A DNA stretch of 64,000 nt from Fictibacillus phosphorivorans. Its GTDB lineage: Bacteria; Bacillota; Bacilli; Bacillales; Fictibacillaceae. Each line of letters starts with the position of its first letter. Position 1 is the stretch's first letter. The notes under the pieces are model-generated. The model saw nothing but the letters and a program-made list of their open reading frames with translations. It made no database searches and was not told where the DNA came from. The stretch lies in assembly GCF_007673525.1 (NCBI RefSeq), contig NZ_VDZU01000001.1:1116001-1180000 (forward strand). The letters run 5' to 3'. A program made the translations under genes and the position numbers. This document shows positions 50,177 to 59,500 of the stretch, piece after piece.

Positions 50177-51892
50177 ATGAAACTGGAAGCGCTTCCGATT
50201 ATAAAAGGTGATTTTAATCTACAAGATTATGAGGCTACATACGGAGCATTTGATTGGAAAGACATTGAAAAAGAATTCTCCTGGCACAAAACAGGACGAG
50301 TCAATATGGCATATGAAGCTATAGACCGTCATGCAGCATCCCATCGTAAAAACAAAGTAGCTCTCTACTTTTCAGATCAAAAAAGAGATGAGAAGTATAC
50401 GTTTAAAGACATGAAAGAGATGTCTAACAAAGCAGGTAATATGTTACGCCAAATAGGTGTTGAAAAAGGAGATCGCGTCTTCATCTTCATGCCACGTTCA
50501 CCGGAACTTTACTTTACGTTTCTTGGAGCAATCAAGCTTGGAGCGATTGTTGGTCCATTGTTTGAGGCATTCATGGAGGGAGCAGTAAGAGATAGACTTG
50601 AAGATAGTGAGGCTAAAGTGCTTGTAACTACGCCAGCCCTTTTAGAGCGTGTCCCAGTCGATCAACTTCCGAAATTGAAGAATGTTATTTTGGTAGGAGA
50701 AGATGTTAAAGAAGAGGGACCGTATGTAAGTTATTTTGATCGTATGAAAAAAGCATCAAAAGATTTAGATATTGAATGGGTTGATCGAGAAGACGGATTG
50801 ATCCTTCACTATACATCCGGATCGACGGGTAAACCAAAAGGTGTGCTTCATGTTCATAATGCGATGCTTCAGCATTTCCAAACTTCAAAATGGGTACTAG
50901 ATCTAAAAGAAGAGGATGTGTACTGGTGCACGGCAGATCCCGGCTGGGTGACAGGGACTTCTTATGGCATATTCGGGCCATGGTTGAACGGCACGTCAAG
51001 TGTCATTCGTGGTGGACGTTTCTCACCTGAAGATTGGTATGGTACGATTGAAAATTATGGTGTAACGGTCTGGTACAGTGCTCCAACCGCTTTTCGTATG
51101 TTGATGGGTGCTGGAGACGAAGTGGTAAAGAAATTTGATATGTCTTCGCTTCGACATATTTTAAGTGTAGGTGAACCTCTAAACCCTGAGGTTGTTAGAT
51201 GGGGAATGAAGGTGTTTAACTTGCGTATACATGACAACTGGTGGATGACGGAAACAGGTGGACAGCTGATCAGTAACTATCCAGCGATGGAGATTAAACC
51301 TGGATCGATGGGGAAACCGTTCCCAGGAATTGAGGCAGCGATTATTGACGACCAAGACAACATCTTACCTCCGTATCGAATGGGCAACCTCGCCATCAAA
51401 AAGGGATGGCCGTCCATGATGCGTGCGATCTGGAACAACCCAGAAAAATATGATTCATACTTCACGTCAGGTGGCTGGTATGTTTCCGGAGATTCTGCTT
51501 ACATGGACGAAGATGGGTACTTCTGGTTCCAAGGCCGAATTGATGATGTTATCATGACGTCCGGGGAACGAGTAGGGCCGTTTGAAGTAGAAAGTAAGCT
51601 CGTCGAACACCCTGCTGTTGCAGAAGCAGGTGTAATAGGAAAACCCGATCCTGTTCGAGGAGAGATTATTAAAGCGTTCATCGCCCTTCGATCTGGCTAT
51701 GAAGCAAGTGATGAGCTGATTGAGGAAATTCGTAGTTTTGTAAAAGCAGGACTTGCTGCACATGCAGCACCGCGTGAAATTGAATTCCGTGATAAGCTTC
51801 CGAAGACAAGAAGCGGTAAGATTATGCGACGTGTTCTTAAAGCGTGGGAGCTTGATTTACCGACAGGTGATCTTTCTACGATGGAAGATTAA
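50177..51892 (+). CDS. acsA: Acetyl-CoA synthetase
   Basis: A 571-residue adenylate-forming enzyme. LHYTSGSTGKPKGVLHVH is the AMP-binding P-loop, WWMTETGGQ motif A5, YVSGDSAYMDEDGYFWFQGR the hinge, and PKTRSGKIMRR the C-terminal lysine motif; Lys548 is the catalytic lysine and the expected AcuA target. It converts acetate, ATP and CoA to acetyl-CoA when glucose is gone. The SD AAGGGAAGGGAG is strong. Confidence 0.96.
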   Translation: MKLEALPIIKGDFNLQDYEATYGAFDWKDIEKEFSWHKTGRVNMAYEAIDRHAASHRKNKVALYFSDQKRDEKYTFKDMKEMSNKAGNMLRQIGVEKGDRVFIFMPRSPELYFTFLGAIKLGAIVGPLFEAFMEGAVRDRLEDSEAKVLVTTPALLERVPVDQLPKLKNVILVGEDVKEEGPYVSYFDRMKKASKDLDIEWVDREDGLILHYTSGSTGKPKGVLHVHNAMLQHFQTSKWVLDLKEEDVYWCTADPGWVTGTSYGIFGPWLNGTSSVIRGGRFSPEDWYGTIENYGVTVWYSAPTAFRMLMGAGDEVVKKFDMSSLRHILSVGEPLNPEVVRWGMKVFNLRIHDNWWMTETGGQLISNYPAMEIKPGSMGKPFPGIEAAIIDDQDNILPPYRMGNLAIKKGWPSMMRAIWNNPEKYDSYFTSGGWYVSGDSAYMDEDGYFWFQGRIDDVIMTSGERVGPFEVESKLVEHPAVAEAGVIGKPDPVRGEIIKAFIALRSGYEASDELIEEIRSFVKAGLAAHAAPREIEFRDKLPKTRSGKIMRRVLKAWELDLPTGDLSTMED

Positions 51893-51900
51893 TAACGATG

Positions 51901-51936
51901 AAAAACCCTCGAATATCAATTCGAGGGTTTTTTCTT
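51901..51936. terminator. Bidirectional terminator, acsA / PBP
   Basis: AAAAACCCTCGAAT pairs with ATTCGAGGGTTTTT around loop ATCA. The PBP stop codon lies in the loop. Confidence 0.92.
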
Positions 51937-54783
51937 ATTATTGTTTTGAGTTGTGGCTGGAGGCGGATCGCCTGTGCCAGGATCTGCAGGTTCAGTTGGT
52001 GGCGGCGGTGGATCTTGTGGCTCATCAGGCTTACCTCCGTCTCCATCTGTTGGTGGAGTAGGTGGTGCAGCTGGTGGTTTCTTTTCGCCGACTTGAACTT
52101 TTGTTTGTGCAGGAGATTCCTTACCTGCAATATCCACTGCTGTAACATAAACGACTCCAGCAGGTACTTTTGCAGAAGTCTTATCAGCAGTTACAGAGCC
52201 GATCTTCTTAAATGATGTACCATCCGAAGAGTGATAGATGCGGTAACCAATTACATCGTTCTCTCCATGAGACGCCCATGAGAGCACGCCATCTGACATT
52301 TTTGCGCCTGCAACAGCGGCAGGAACTTTGCCGTTCTCTTTTAACTCTTTTTCAGGAACAATGTTGTTCAATAGATTCGTTGTATTCGTTAATTTATTTA
52401 GTGCTTCTAATCCAAGTTCGCGCAGGAATTCTTCCTTAATTAAAACACCGTCTTTCGTGAACTCTTGTGGTGTAGATGGAAGTGCCTTATACTTCGCATC
52501 ACCTACAAGCACATAACGACCTTTTGTGAGAGTGTCGTCCACTTCGTTAGGTGTGAACTTAGCATTAAACAGATCAGTCGTAACGAGTCCAGCACTTCGG
52601 CATAGATCAGAAGGCAGCTTACCAGATATACCACAGATTTCACGACGAACGATTCCTGAAGGCATTGCGAATTGTTTTTCAGGATCCACGAGTTGTGGTG
52701 AATTTTTATAAGCAGCATTTATGAGTTGTGCCCAGATCGTCTGATTTCTTTGTCCCGTGTTACCTGCTAGGTCAGCTGGGGTATCATAACCGATCCAAAC
52801 ACCAAACGTAACGTTAGGATTGGATGCTACAAACCAAGAGTCTTTATCAGCATTTGTAGTTCCTGTCTTACCAGCCCAATCCGATTGGAAAGCTAGTTTG
52901 CGAGGAACACCAGAAGCTGTTCCTGAAGACAGAACATCTCTCATCATGTCAATTAATAGATAAGATGTTTGTGCACTATAAACGGGTTTTGCTTCACTCT
53001 TATGTTGGTAGATGACTTCACCATCATTAGACTCTAAACGTTCAATCATGTATGCATCAACAAAGTTTCCTCCGTTTGCAAATGTAGAGAATGCATTAAC
53101 GTTCTCTTCGACAGTGATTCCCACATCCAAGGCACCTAACGCCATTGCATTTTGTGTGCGATCACCCTTTGTAAGGCTGGTTACACCCATCTGCATCAGC
53201 TTCTCGGTTGCTTTCATATGATCGACACGCTGATAAGATTTAATAGCTGGTATATTTCTCGATTTTTTTAATGAATGTCGAACCGAAACGAGACCATCAA
53301 AATCCATATCATAGTTATTTGGCTTCCATGTTCCTAATGCGATCGGCGTATCAGGAACGATTGATCCTGGTTGAACTTTACCTGTTTCTAAAGCGTAGGA
53401 ATAAGCAAGCAATGGTTTCATTGTTGATCCGTTTTGACGAGGAGCTCTCATCGCATGGTTGGTTTGCTCGCGGTTAAAATCACGTCCGCCAACAAAGCTG
53501 ATGATCTTTCCTGTCTTGTTTTCTATAAGTGTTGCACCGACTTCTTCAGGCTCTGGCTTATCGAGTTTGATTCTTTGTCCTCTACTGTTATACACGTATT
53601 GGTTAGCAGGGCCGAATAAATTATCATTTTTTACTACCTGTTGCATATCGTCGTATATTTTTTGATCTATGGTTGTGAAAATTTTAATTCCCTTTTGTCT
53701 AACTTGAGTACGTGCATTATCCTCATACTCTTTGAGTTCCTCAGGGCTTAAATCGCTTAGTTTCTTTCCATCTTTTTCAGCATTCAATTTTGTTAGTAAT
53801 TCTACTGTACGTCTTTGAATTTCAACTGTTAAGTATGGATATCTTTCAAAGGAAGACTGTTTTTTGGTTGTAAGATTCTTCTTAATATCATATTTCATAG
53901 CTTCATCATATTCAGCTTGTGTAATGGAACCGGCAGATAACATGCGGCTAAGAACAGTTTGCATACGCTTTATTCCAGCAGTCATGTCTTCCTTTTGCTC
54001 TCCACCTTTATTAAAAGGGGTATAAACGAAAGGGTTCTTTGGAAGTCCAGATAGATAAGCGGATTGAGCTAGGTTTAGTTTGGATGCAGGTACTCCAAAA
54101 ACACCTTCCGCAGCGGCTTGTATTCCAGCAACATTTCGACCGGAAGAATTTCTTCCGTAAGGTACGATGTTTAAGTAAGCTTCTAGAATCTCATCCTTCT
54201 TAAGTACTTTTTCAAGTCTCATCGCTAGTAAGATTTCTTTAGCTTTTCGATCAAAAGATACTTCATTCGTTAGAATTTGATTTTTGATGAGCTGTTGAGT
54301 GAGTGTACTACCTCCTGTAACAACAGATGCACCAGAAAACTCTTGGAACATGGCGCGGAAGATGGCTTTCGGCACAACACCTTCATGTTCATAAAAATAT
54401 TGATCCTCTGTTGATATAACGGCTTTTAACACATAAGGAGAAACTTCTTTTAAACTGATCTCTTGTCTATCCAGATCAGATTGAAGCTTCCCTAGGTACG
54501 TTTTGTTAGCAAAATAAGCCGTACTCGTTTCTTCATAATTATAAATATCTTCTTTCATAGAAGTGTGTGCTCGTACAGGTTCGTCTTTTACGAGTGAAGC
54601 GAAGAAACCAGCTCCAACACCTGCTGCAAAAACACCTCCGAGGATAAGTAGTACAGTTACGATCAAGAACATGTTCCATGTGACGTTATATGTAATTCGT
54701 GCTGTTCGTATAATTCCTTTTTCCTTCAAAAAGTGGACAAATTTCTCCCAGTTTTGCTTTAATTCATCAAAACGAGACATCAT
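51916..54783 (-). CDS. Class A penicillin-binding protein (GT51 + transpeptidase)
   Basis: A 955-residue bifunctional peptidoglycan synthase. Cytoplasmic N-terminus, TM about 35-60, GT51 domain with STEDQYFYEHEG (catalytic Glu) and TGGSTLTQQLIKN, then the transpeptidase with SxxK in RQNGSTMKPLLAY, SRN, and KTG in WAGKTGTTNADKDSW. A fibronectin type III-like domain (about 825-900) precedes a tail of about 50 residues rich in Pro, Gly, Asp. It polymerises and cross-links glycan strands outside the cell. The SD GGGAGGG is strong. It is convergent with acsA. Confidence 0.94.
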   Translation of the reverse strand: MMSRFDELKQNWEKFVHFLKEKGIIRTARITYNVTWNMFLIVTVLLILGGVFAAGVGAGFFASLVKDEPVRAHTSMKEDIYNYEETSTAYFANKTYLGKLQSDLDRQEISLKEVSPYVLKAVISTEDQYFYEHEGVVPKAIFRAMFQEFSGASVVTGGSTLTQQLIKNQILTNEVSFDRKAKEILLAMRLEKVLKKDEILEAYLNIVPYGRNSSGRNVAGIQAAAEGVFGVPASKLNLAQSAYLSGLPKNPFVYTPFNKGGEQKEDMTAGIKRMQTVLSRMLSAGSITQAEYDEAMKYDIKKNLTTKKQSSFERYPYLTVEIQRRTVELLTKLNAEKDGKKLSDLSPEELKEYEDNARTQVRQKGIKIFTTIDQKIYDDMQQVVKNDNLFGPANQYVYNSRGQRIKLDKPEPEEVGATLIENKTGKIISFVGGRDFNREQTNHAMRAPRQNGSTMKPLLAYSYALETGKVQPGSIVPDTPIALGTWKPNNYDMDFDGLVSVRHSLKKSRNIPAIKSYQRVDHMKATEKLMQMGVTSLTKGDRTQNAMALGALDVGITVEENVNAFSTFANGGNFVDAYMIERLESNDGEVIYQHKSEAKPVYSAQTSYLLIDMMRDVLSSGTASGVPRKLAFQSDWAGKTGTTNADKDSWFVASNPNVTFGVWIGYDTPADLAGNTGQRNQTIWAQLINAAYKNSPQLVDPEKQFAMPSGIVRREICGISGKLPSDLCRSAGLVTTDLFNAKFTPNEVDDTLTKGRYVLVGDAKYKALPSTPQEFTKDGVLIKEEFLRELGLEALNKLTNTTNLLNNIVPEKELKENGKVPAAVAGAKMSDGVLSWASHGENDVIGYRIYHSSDGTSFKKIGSVTADKTSAKVPAGVVYVTAVDIAGKESPAQTKVQVGEKKPPAAPPTPPTDGDGGKPDEPQDPPPPPTEPADPGTGDPPPATTQNNNKKKPSN

Positions 54784-54857
54784 TTGGTAATCCCTCCCCC
54801 TCGTGTATTATAACATAAGGTCGATTTATGATAGAACACCGTTTTTGGAGATGAAGA

Positions 54858-55151
54858 TTGACATGAAATTCATCTGTGTGGTAAAAATAAATGAAGATTA
54901 TTATATGTTGAAAGCGAAGATAGGAATGAGTAGTAGGTGTCTCCCTGTTTCAGAAAGCTGGTGGTTGATGCGAACCAGTGCAAAGGCATGCTGTGAATTA
55001 CCTCCTGGAGCTGTCTCTGTGAACGTTAAGTAGCAGAGAACGGATAAAACCGTTACGAAATGAAGTGAAAAGCCATTATTGTGGCTTTTAATTAGGGTGG
55101 TACCGCGAGATTGTCATCACGTCCCTTTCCAACTGGAGAGGGACTTTTTTT
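54858..55151 (+). promoter_or_regulatory. Promoter and T-box leader of tyrS
   Basis: TTGACA (54858-54863) and a TAAAAA -10 at 18 bases start the unit. The T-box AGGGTGGTACCGCG is at 55094-55107. The terminator stem GTCCCTTTCC (55121-55130) pairs with GGAGAGGGAC (55135-55144) and has seven T. A stem I-like region (54905-55010) contains GTGAATTACC, where TAC (54999-55001) is the probable tyrosine specifier. Uncharged tRNA-Tyr would stabilise the antiterminator and switch on tyrS. Confidence 0.9.
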
Positions 55152-55192
55152 ATTGTCATTAAACATCATTAAATTACGGAAGGAAGATAGAA

Positions 55193-56452
55193 ATGAATAT
55201 TCTACAAGATTTAGAATTTAGAGGTCTTCTTAATCAAGTAACAGATCAAGAGGGACTACAAAAAGAACTTGAAAAAGGAATCGTAAAGCTTTATTGCGGA
55301 TTCGATCCAACTGCAGACAGTCTTCACATCGGAAACCTGTTACCGATCCTTACACTCAAACGATTCCAAGAAGCGGGACACCAGCCGTTTGCACTAGTTG
55401 GCGGTGGAACAGGTTTGATTGGGGACCCAAGTGGTAGACAAACGGAAAGAACATTGAACGAAGCAGAGATTGTTGTTCAATGGACAGACAAGATTAAAAA
55501 TCAGCTATCTAGACTGCTTGATTTTGAAAGAGATACGAACCCTGCAAAAACAGTGAATAACTATGAGTGGTTAAGTCAACTTACGATGATTGAGTTTCTT
55601 CGTGATGTAGGAAAGAATTTCTCAGTTAACTACATGCTTGCCAAAGATTCCGTTGACTCTCGTTTAGAAGCTGGAATCTCGTTTACTGAGTTCTCATACA
55701 TGATCTTACAGTCGTATGATTTTCTTAATCTTTTCCAAAAAGAAAATGTAAAACTTCAAATCGGCGGAAGTGACCAGTGGGGGAATATTACAGCTGGTAT
55801 GGAATTGATCCGTCGCTCCGGTGAGGAAGAGAAAGCATTCGGACTAACGATTCCGCTAATCACCAAAGCAGATGGTACGAAGTTTGGTAAAACAGCATCA
55901 GGAACGATCTGGCTAGATGCAGAAAAAACGACTCCATACGAGTTCTACCAGTTCTGGGTGAACGCAGCAGATGCGGATGTAATCAACTGGCTTAAATACT
56001 TTACGTTCTTATCTAAAGAAGAAATTGAAGTTTTGGAAAAATCATTAGCGGAAGCACCAGAAAAACGCGAAGCACAAAAAGCATTAGGTCGAGAAGTAAC
56101 AACGCTTGTTCACGGAGAAGCAGCTTACAAACAAGCGGTAAAGATTACAGAAGCACTTTTCAGTGGAAATCTCTCAGACTTAACGGCTGCTGAGATCGAA
56201 CAAGGGTTCAAGGATGTTCCTTCGTTCAACGCAACTAATACGGAAGACTTAAACATTGTAGACCTTCTTGTTGATGCGAAGATTTCTCCATCTAAAAGAC
56301 AGGCTAGAGAAGATGTAACGAATGGAGCTGTATCAATCAATGGCGAAAAGGTTCAAGATACGGCCTATATGATTGGTGAGAACGACCGTATCGAGAACAA
56401 GTTTGTAATCATCCGACGCGGTAAGAAAAAGTATACGTTGATCAGGTATTAA
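55193..56452 (+). CDS. tyrS: Tyrosyl-tRNA synthetase
   Basis: A 419-residue class I synthetase, TyrRS type 1. YCGFDPTADSLHIGNL has the HIGH-like motif; GSDQWGNITAG binds tyrosine; KFGKT is the KMSKS-like loop. An S4 RNA-binding domain closes the protein (SPSKRQAREDVTNGAVSING). The start follows GGAAGG, 42 bases after the T-box terminator. Confidence 0.96.
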   Translation: MNILQDLEFRGLLNQVTDQEGLQKELEKGIVKLYCGFDPTADSLHIGNLLPILTLKRFQEAGHQPFALVGGGTGLIGDPSGRQTERTLNEAEIVVQWTDKIKNQLSRLLDFERDTNPAKTVNNYEWLSQLTMIEFLRDVGKNFSVNYMLAKDSVDSRLEAGISFTEFSYMILQSYDFLNLFQKENVKLQIGGSDQWGNITAGMELIRRSGEEEKAFGLTIPLITKADGTKFGKTASGTIWLDAEKTTPYEFYQFWVNAADADVINWLKYFTFLSKEEIEVLEKSLAEAPEKREAQKALGREVTTLVHGEAAYKQAVKITEALFSGNLSDLTAAEIEQGFKDVPSFNATNTEDLNIVDLLVDAKISPSKRQAREDVTNGAVSINGEKVQDTAYMIGENDRIENKFVIIRRGKKKYTLIRY

Positions 56453-56454
56453 AA

Positions 56455-56497
56455 AAGAGTAGGAACCCTGTTGAAACGGGGTTCCTCTCAAACTTTA
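56455..56497 (+). terminator. Hairpin after tyrS
   Basis: GAG-T-AGGAACCC pairs with GGGTTCCTCTC (one bulge), followed by a weak T-rich stretch (CAAACTTTATT). Confidence 0.6.
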
Positions 56498-56515
56498 TTA
56501 AGGGGTGTGTTTGTT

Positions 56516-57418
56516 TTGAAAAAAATTCAATTAGCAGAAGACCTTCAATTTTCACAGATTGTTCATGGTCATTGGCGTTTAACAGAATGGAATCTCTCAC
56601 CTGAAGAGCTTCTTTCACTTATGGAACGGTGTATAGAAGCGGGAATTACAACGTTTGATCATGCTGATATTTATGGTAATTACATGTGTGAAGAGCTGTT
56701 TGGACAAGCACTTGCTCTCAAACCATCCTTGAGACAAGAAATTCAGATCGTGACGAAGTGTGGCATTAAACTCATTTCTGAAAATCGTCCTGAGCATACG
56801 ATAAAATCCTATGATACGAGTAAAAAACATATTATCGCATCTGCAGAAAATTCATTGCAAAAAATGAATACAGATTATGTAGATGTTTTGTTGATTCATC
56901 GCCCAGATCCGTTTATGGACCCTGCTGAAACAGCAGAAGCATTTCACACCTTGAGAAAAGAAGGAAAAGTTAAGCATTTTGGAGTTTCTAATTTTACGCC
57001 TAAGCAAATGGAAATGCTGCAAAATGAGTACAATGGTCCGCTTGTAACGAACCAGATCGAATTATCTGTTCTTCATGAACAACCGTTCTTTGACGGTACG
57101 ATCAACCACCTTCAAAAAGAAAAAGTAAGACCGATGGCATGGTCTCCTCTTGCTGGTGGAAGATTGTTTAAAGGTGAAGGTGATAAAGCAGTACGCGTGA
57201 AAAAGGCATTAGAAAAAGTGGCTAGTGAAACAGAAGCCGCTTCCATTGATGAAGTCGCTTATGCGTGGCTGTTAAAGCATCCTTCACAGATTATGCCGAT
57301 CGTAGGAAGCGGAAAAATGAATCGTATTGAATCAGCTGTAAATGCAGCAAACTTACCATTAACACGCGAGCAATGGTTCTATATTTTACAAGAAAGTATG
57401 GGGAAAGAAGTAGACTGA
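56516..57418 (+). CDS. Aldo/keto reductase (YdhF/YcsN-like)
   Basis: A 300-residue NADPH-dependent TIM-barrel enzyme. Catalytic landmarks: TTFDHADIYGNYMCEELFG (Asp, Tyr), IVTKCG (Lys), LLIHRPDPFMDPAE (His), FGVSNFTP, AWSPLAGG, and PIVGSGKMNRI (cofactor phosphate). Substrate unknown. The TTG at 56516 is chosen since AAGGGG lies about ten bases before it. Confidence 0.88.
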   Translation: MKKIQLAEDLQFSQIVHGHWRLTEWNLSPEELLSLMERCIEAGITTFDHADIYGNYMCEELFGQALALKPSLRQEIQIVTKCGIKLISENRPEHTIKSYDTSKKHIIASAENSLQKMNTDYVDVLLIHRPDPFMDPAETAEAFHTLRKEGKVKHFGVSNFTPKQMEMLQNEYNGPLVTNQIELSVLHEQPFFDGTINHLQKEKVRPMAWSPLAGGRLFKGEGDKAVRVKKALEKVASETEAASIDEVAYAWLLKHPSQIMPIVGSGKMNRIESAVNAANLPLTREQWFYILQESMGKEVD

Positions 57419-57448
57419 TTCATACTTGAAAATCATCCATAAACAAGC

Positions 57449-57484
57449 AAAAATCCATGCAGCATGCTGTGTGGATTTTTTATT
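57449..57484 (+). terminator. Intrinsic terminator after the aldo/keto reductase gene
   Basis: AAAAATCCA-TG-CAGCATGCTG-TG-TGGATTTTT: a long stem with one internal mismatch pair, then T residues. Confidence 0.88.
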
Positions 57485-57566
57485 ATATCCATAGAACATT
57501 TCATTAGTAATTAGTTCCTTAGTAGTATAATATTAGAAATAAATACTAGAAGATGGGGATGCAACA

Positions 57567-58496
57567 ATGATTACATTAAGCAAAAACAGCTCTACAAAAA
57601 GCTCGCAAGTATTGAATGAAAGTGCTGTACTAGCAGCGATCGATCGATCTGTAGCCATGATTGAATTTGACCCACATGGAAAAGTGCTATGGGCTAATAA
57701 AAATTTTGCCACAACGATGGAATACCATGTTGATGAGATGCCATCATTAATCCATAAACAATTTTGCACAGAAGATTTCTTGAGAAGTGGAGAATATGAT
57801 CGGTTTTGGAAAAGCTTAAGAGATGGTAAAACTTTTCAAGAAAAGATTCAACGTGTTACAAAATCAAAACGGCTTATCTGGCTAGAAGCCACGTATACAC
57901 CAATTTTAGACGAAAATCATAAAGTGACAGCTGTGGTGAAAATCGCTACAGATATTACGAATAGAGAAAATAATACGATCACGGTTGCATCTAACCTTCA
58001 ACAAATGTCTCTAGAGTTGCTTACACGCGCAGAAGAAGGATTAAAGAAAAGTAATGAGATCTCTATATCTACTGAAAAACTTGTATCTGAGTCTCAACAA
58101 AATTTATTGATTCTAGAATCTTTGAAAAAACAAGCTACTTCTATTGAGGATATCGTTAAGACGATACGTGAGATTGCAGCACAAACGAATTTGTTAGCTC
58201 TAAACGCAGCGATAGAAGCTGCAAGAGCTGGTGATCATGGAAGAGGATTTAATGTTGTAGCGGTTGAAGTTAGAAAGCTCGCTAATCGCGTGCAAGATTC
58301 TATTCAAGAAGTGAATGCACATATTTCAGGAATTACAGGTGAGATCAACAAAATCAATGACGTGACTCACCGATCACAAGAAGGAATAACAAATAACAAG
58401 AAATTGATTGAACAAGCGATGCAAGAGTTCTTAGGTATTGAAAATTCTGCTCGACAATTAGAGTCACAAGCAAGTAGGTTTAAAGAACTTTTATAG
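57567..58496 (+). CDS. Soluble PAS-containing chemotaxis transducer
   Basis: A 309-residue cytoplasmic protein without transmembrane helices. A PAS domain (about 18-132, [20 protein letters not shown] ... [13 protein letters not shown]) precedes a short signalling domain whose tip [20 protein letters not shown], then [20 protein letters not shown], is fully conserved. It should report an internal signal (redox, small molecule) to CheA. A -10 TATAAT (57526-57531) with TTAGTA 16 bases upstream is a possible promoter; no sigma-D site is seen. SD GATGGGGATG. Confidence 0.88.
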   Translation: MITLSKNSSTKSSQVLNESAVLAAIDRSVAMIEFDPHGKVLWANKNFATTMEYHVDEMPSLIHKQFCTEDFLRSGEYDRFWKSLRDGKTFQEKIQRVTKSKRLIWLEATYTPILDENHKVTAVVKIATDITNRENNTITVASNLQQMSLELLTRAEEGLKKSNEISISTEKLVSESQQNLLILESLKKQATSIEDIVKTIREIAAQTNLLALNAAIEAARAGDHGRGFNVVAVEVRKLANRVQDSIQEVNAHISGITGEINKINDVTHRSQEGITNNKKLIEQAMQEFLGIENSARQLESQASRFKELL

Positions 58497-58502
58497 AATA
58501 AG

Positions 58503-58545
58503 AAAAACCCCTAATGCCTTTAACAAGGTGTTAGGGGTTTCTTTA
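58503..58545. terminator. Bidirectional terminator, transducer / rpsD
   Basis: AAACCCCTAATGCCTT pairs with AAGGTGTTAGGGGTTT (one TG/TG mismatch) around TAAC. Confidence 0.9.
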
Positions 58546-58551
58546 CTCAGA

Positions 58552-59154
58552 TTAACGAGAGTAGAATTCAACGATAAGTTGTTCTGTGATCTCAGCAGGA
58601 AGTTCAGAACGCTCTGGTAAGCGAGTGAAAGTACCTTCCAATTTGTTTTCATCAAACGTTAAGAAGTCAGGTACGAAGTTGTTAACTTCAATTGCTTCTT
58701 TAATAGCAGATGAGTTGCGAGATTTTTCACGAACACCGATTACATCGCCAGCAGATAGACGGTAAGAAGCGATATCAACACGCTTGCCGTTTACTGTGAT
58801 GTGACCGTGGTTTACTAATTGACGAGCTGCACGACGCGTACGAGCAAGACCAAGACGGTAAACTACGTTGTCTAGACGAGATTCTAAAAGAATCATGAAG
58901 TTTTCACCGTGGATACCAGTCATTTTACCAGCATCATCAAAAATGCGGCGGAATTGACGCTCGTTTACACCGTACATGTAACGAAGCTTTTGCTTCTCTT
59001 GTAATTGTAAACCGTATTCAGAGATTTTTTTACGTTGAGTTGGACCATGTTGTCCTGGTGCGTATGGACGCTTAGAAAGTTCTTTCCCAGTTCCGCTTAG
59101 AGAAATTCCAAGACGACGAGAAACTTTCCATGTTGAACCTGTATATCGAGCCAT
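58552..59154 (-). CDS. rpsD: 30S ribosomal protein S4
   Basis: A 200-residue protein, the normal length for S4. [20 protein letters not shown] opens it; the S4 fold appears as [35 protein letters not shown]. It binds 16S rRNA early in 30S assembly and, in Bacillus, represses its own mRNA. The ATG at 59154 follows AAGGAGGAG. It is transcribed alone with a leader of about 190 bases. Confidence 0.97.
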   Translation of the reverse strand: MARYTGSTWKVSRRLGISLSGTGKELSKRPYAPGQHGPTQRKKISEYGLQLQEKQKLRYMYGVNERQFRRIFDDAGKMTGIHGENFMILLESRLDNVVYRLGLARTRRAARQLVNHGHITVNGKRVDIASYRLSAGDVIGVREKSRNSSAIKEAIEVNNFVPDFLTFDENKLEGTFTRLPERSELPAEITEQLIVEFYSR

Positions 59155-59346
59155 TATTGACTCCTCCTTCACATGTTTGTTTGTGTTAAAACAACAACAG
59201 TGACTATGGCCTTTTCACGAGCATATTTTGTATGAAAAACATCTTCACTTCAGCAGCCTATGAAGCTACGCGATGTTCCCGGATTAATGAAAACCTGGGT
59301 ACAAAATAAAAACTAATGATGGACACAGTGCCGCTTATTTTACACA
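59155..59346 (-). promoter_or_regulatory. Probable S4 autoregulatory leader of rpsD
   Basis: About 190 bases lie between the promoter and the start codon, with several stems, e.g. CCC-A-GG pairing with CCGGG around 59280-59300. B. subtilis rpsD has a long leader that binds S4 to repress expression; position and length agree, but I could not verify the pseudoknot. Confidence 0.55.
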
Positions 59347-59352
59347 AAGAAT

Positions 59353-59382
59353 AGTATAAGCTTTTTTGCTAATCGATGTCAA
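59353..59382 (-). promoter_or_regulatory. Sigma-A promoter of rpsD
   Basis: On the minus strand a perfect TTGACA (59382-59377), 18 bases, TATACT (59358-59353). Confidence 0.7.
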
Positions 59383-59500
59383 CCTTACTGCCATATTCAT
59401 AAAACATTTTTTAGGACAAATTGTAAAAGTAGTAAAATTCATATATGATATGAATAAGAAAGCGCTTACATTTTATATTGCCTTCAAAGGAGAAGTAAAA

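Noticed and set aside
52003..52148. Overlapping reading frames opposite the Pro-rich tail of the PBP
   Set aside because: They are mirror translations of biased CCX/GGX codons and lack SDs.
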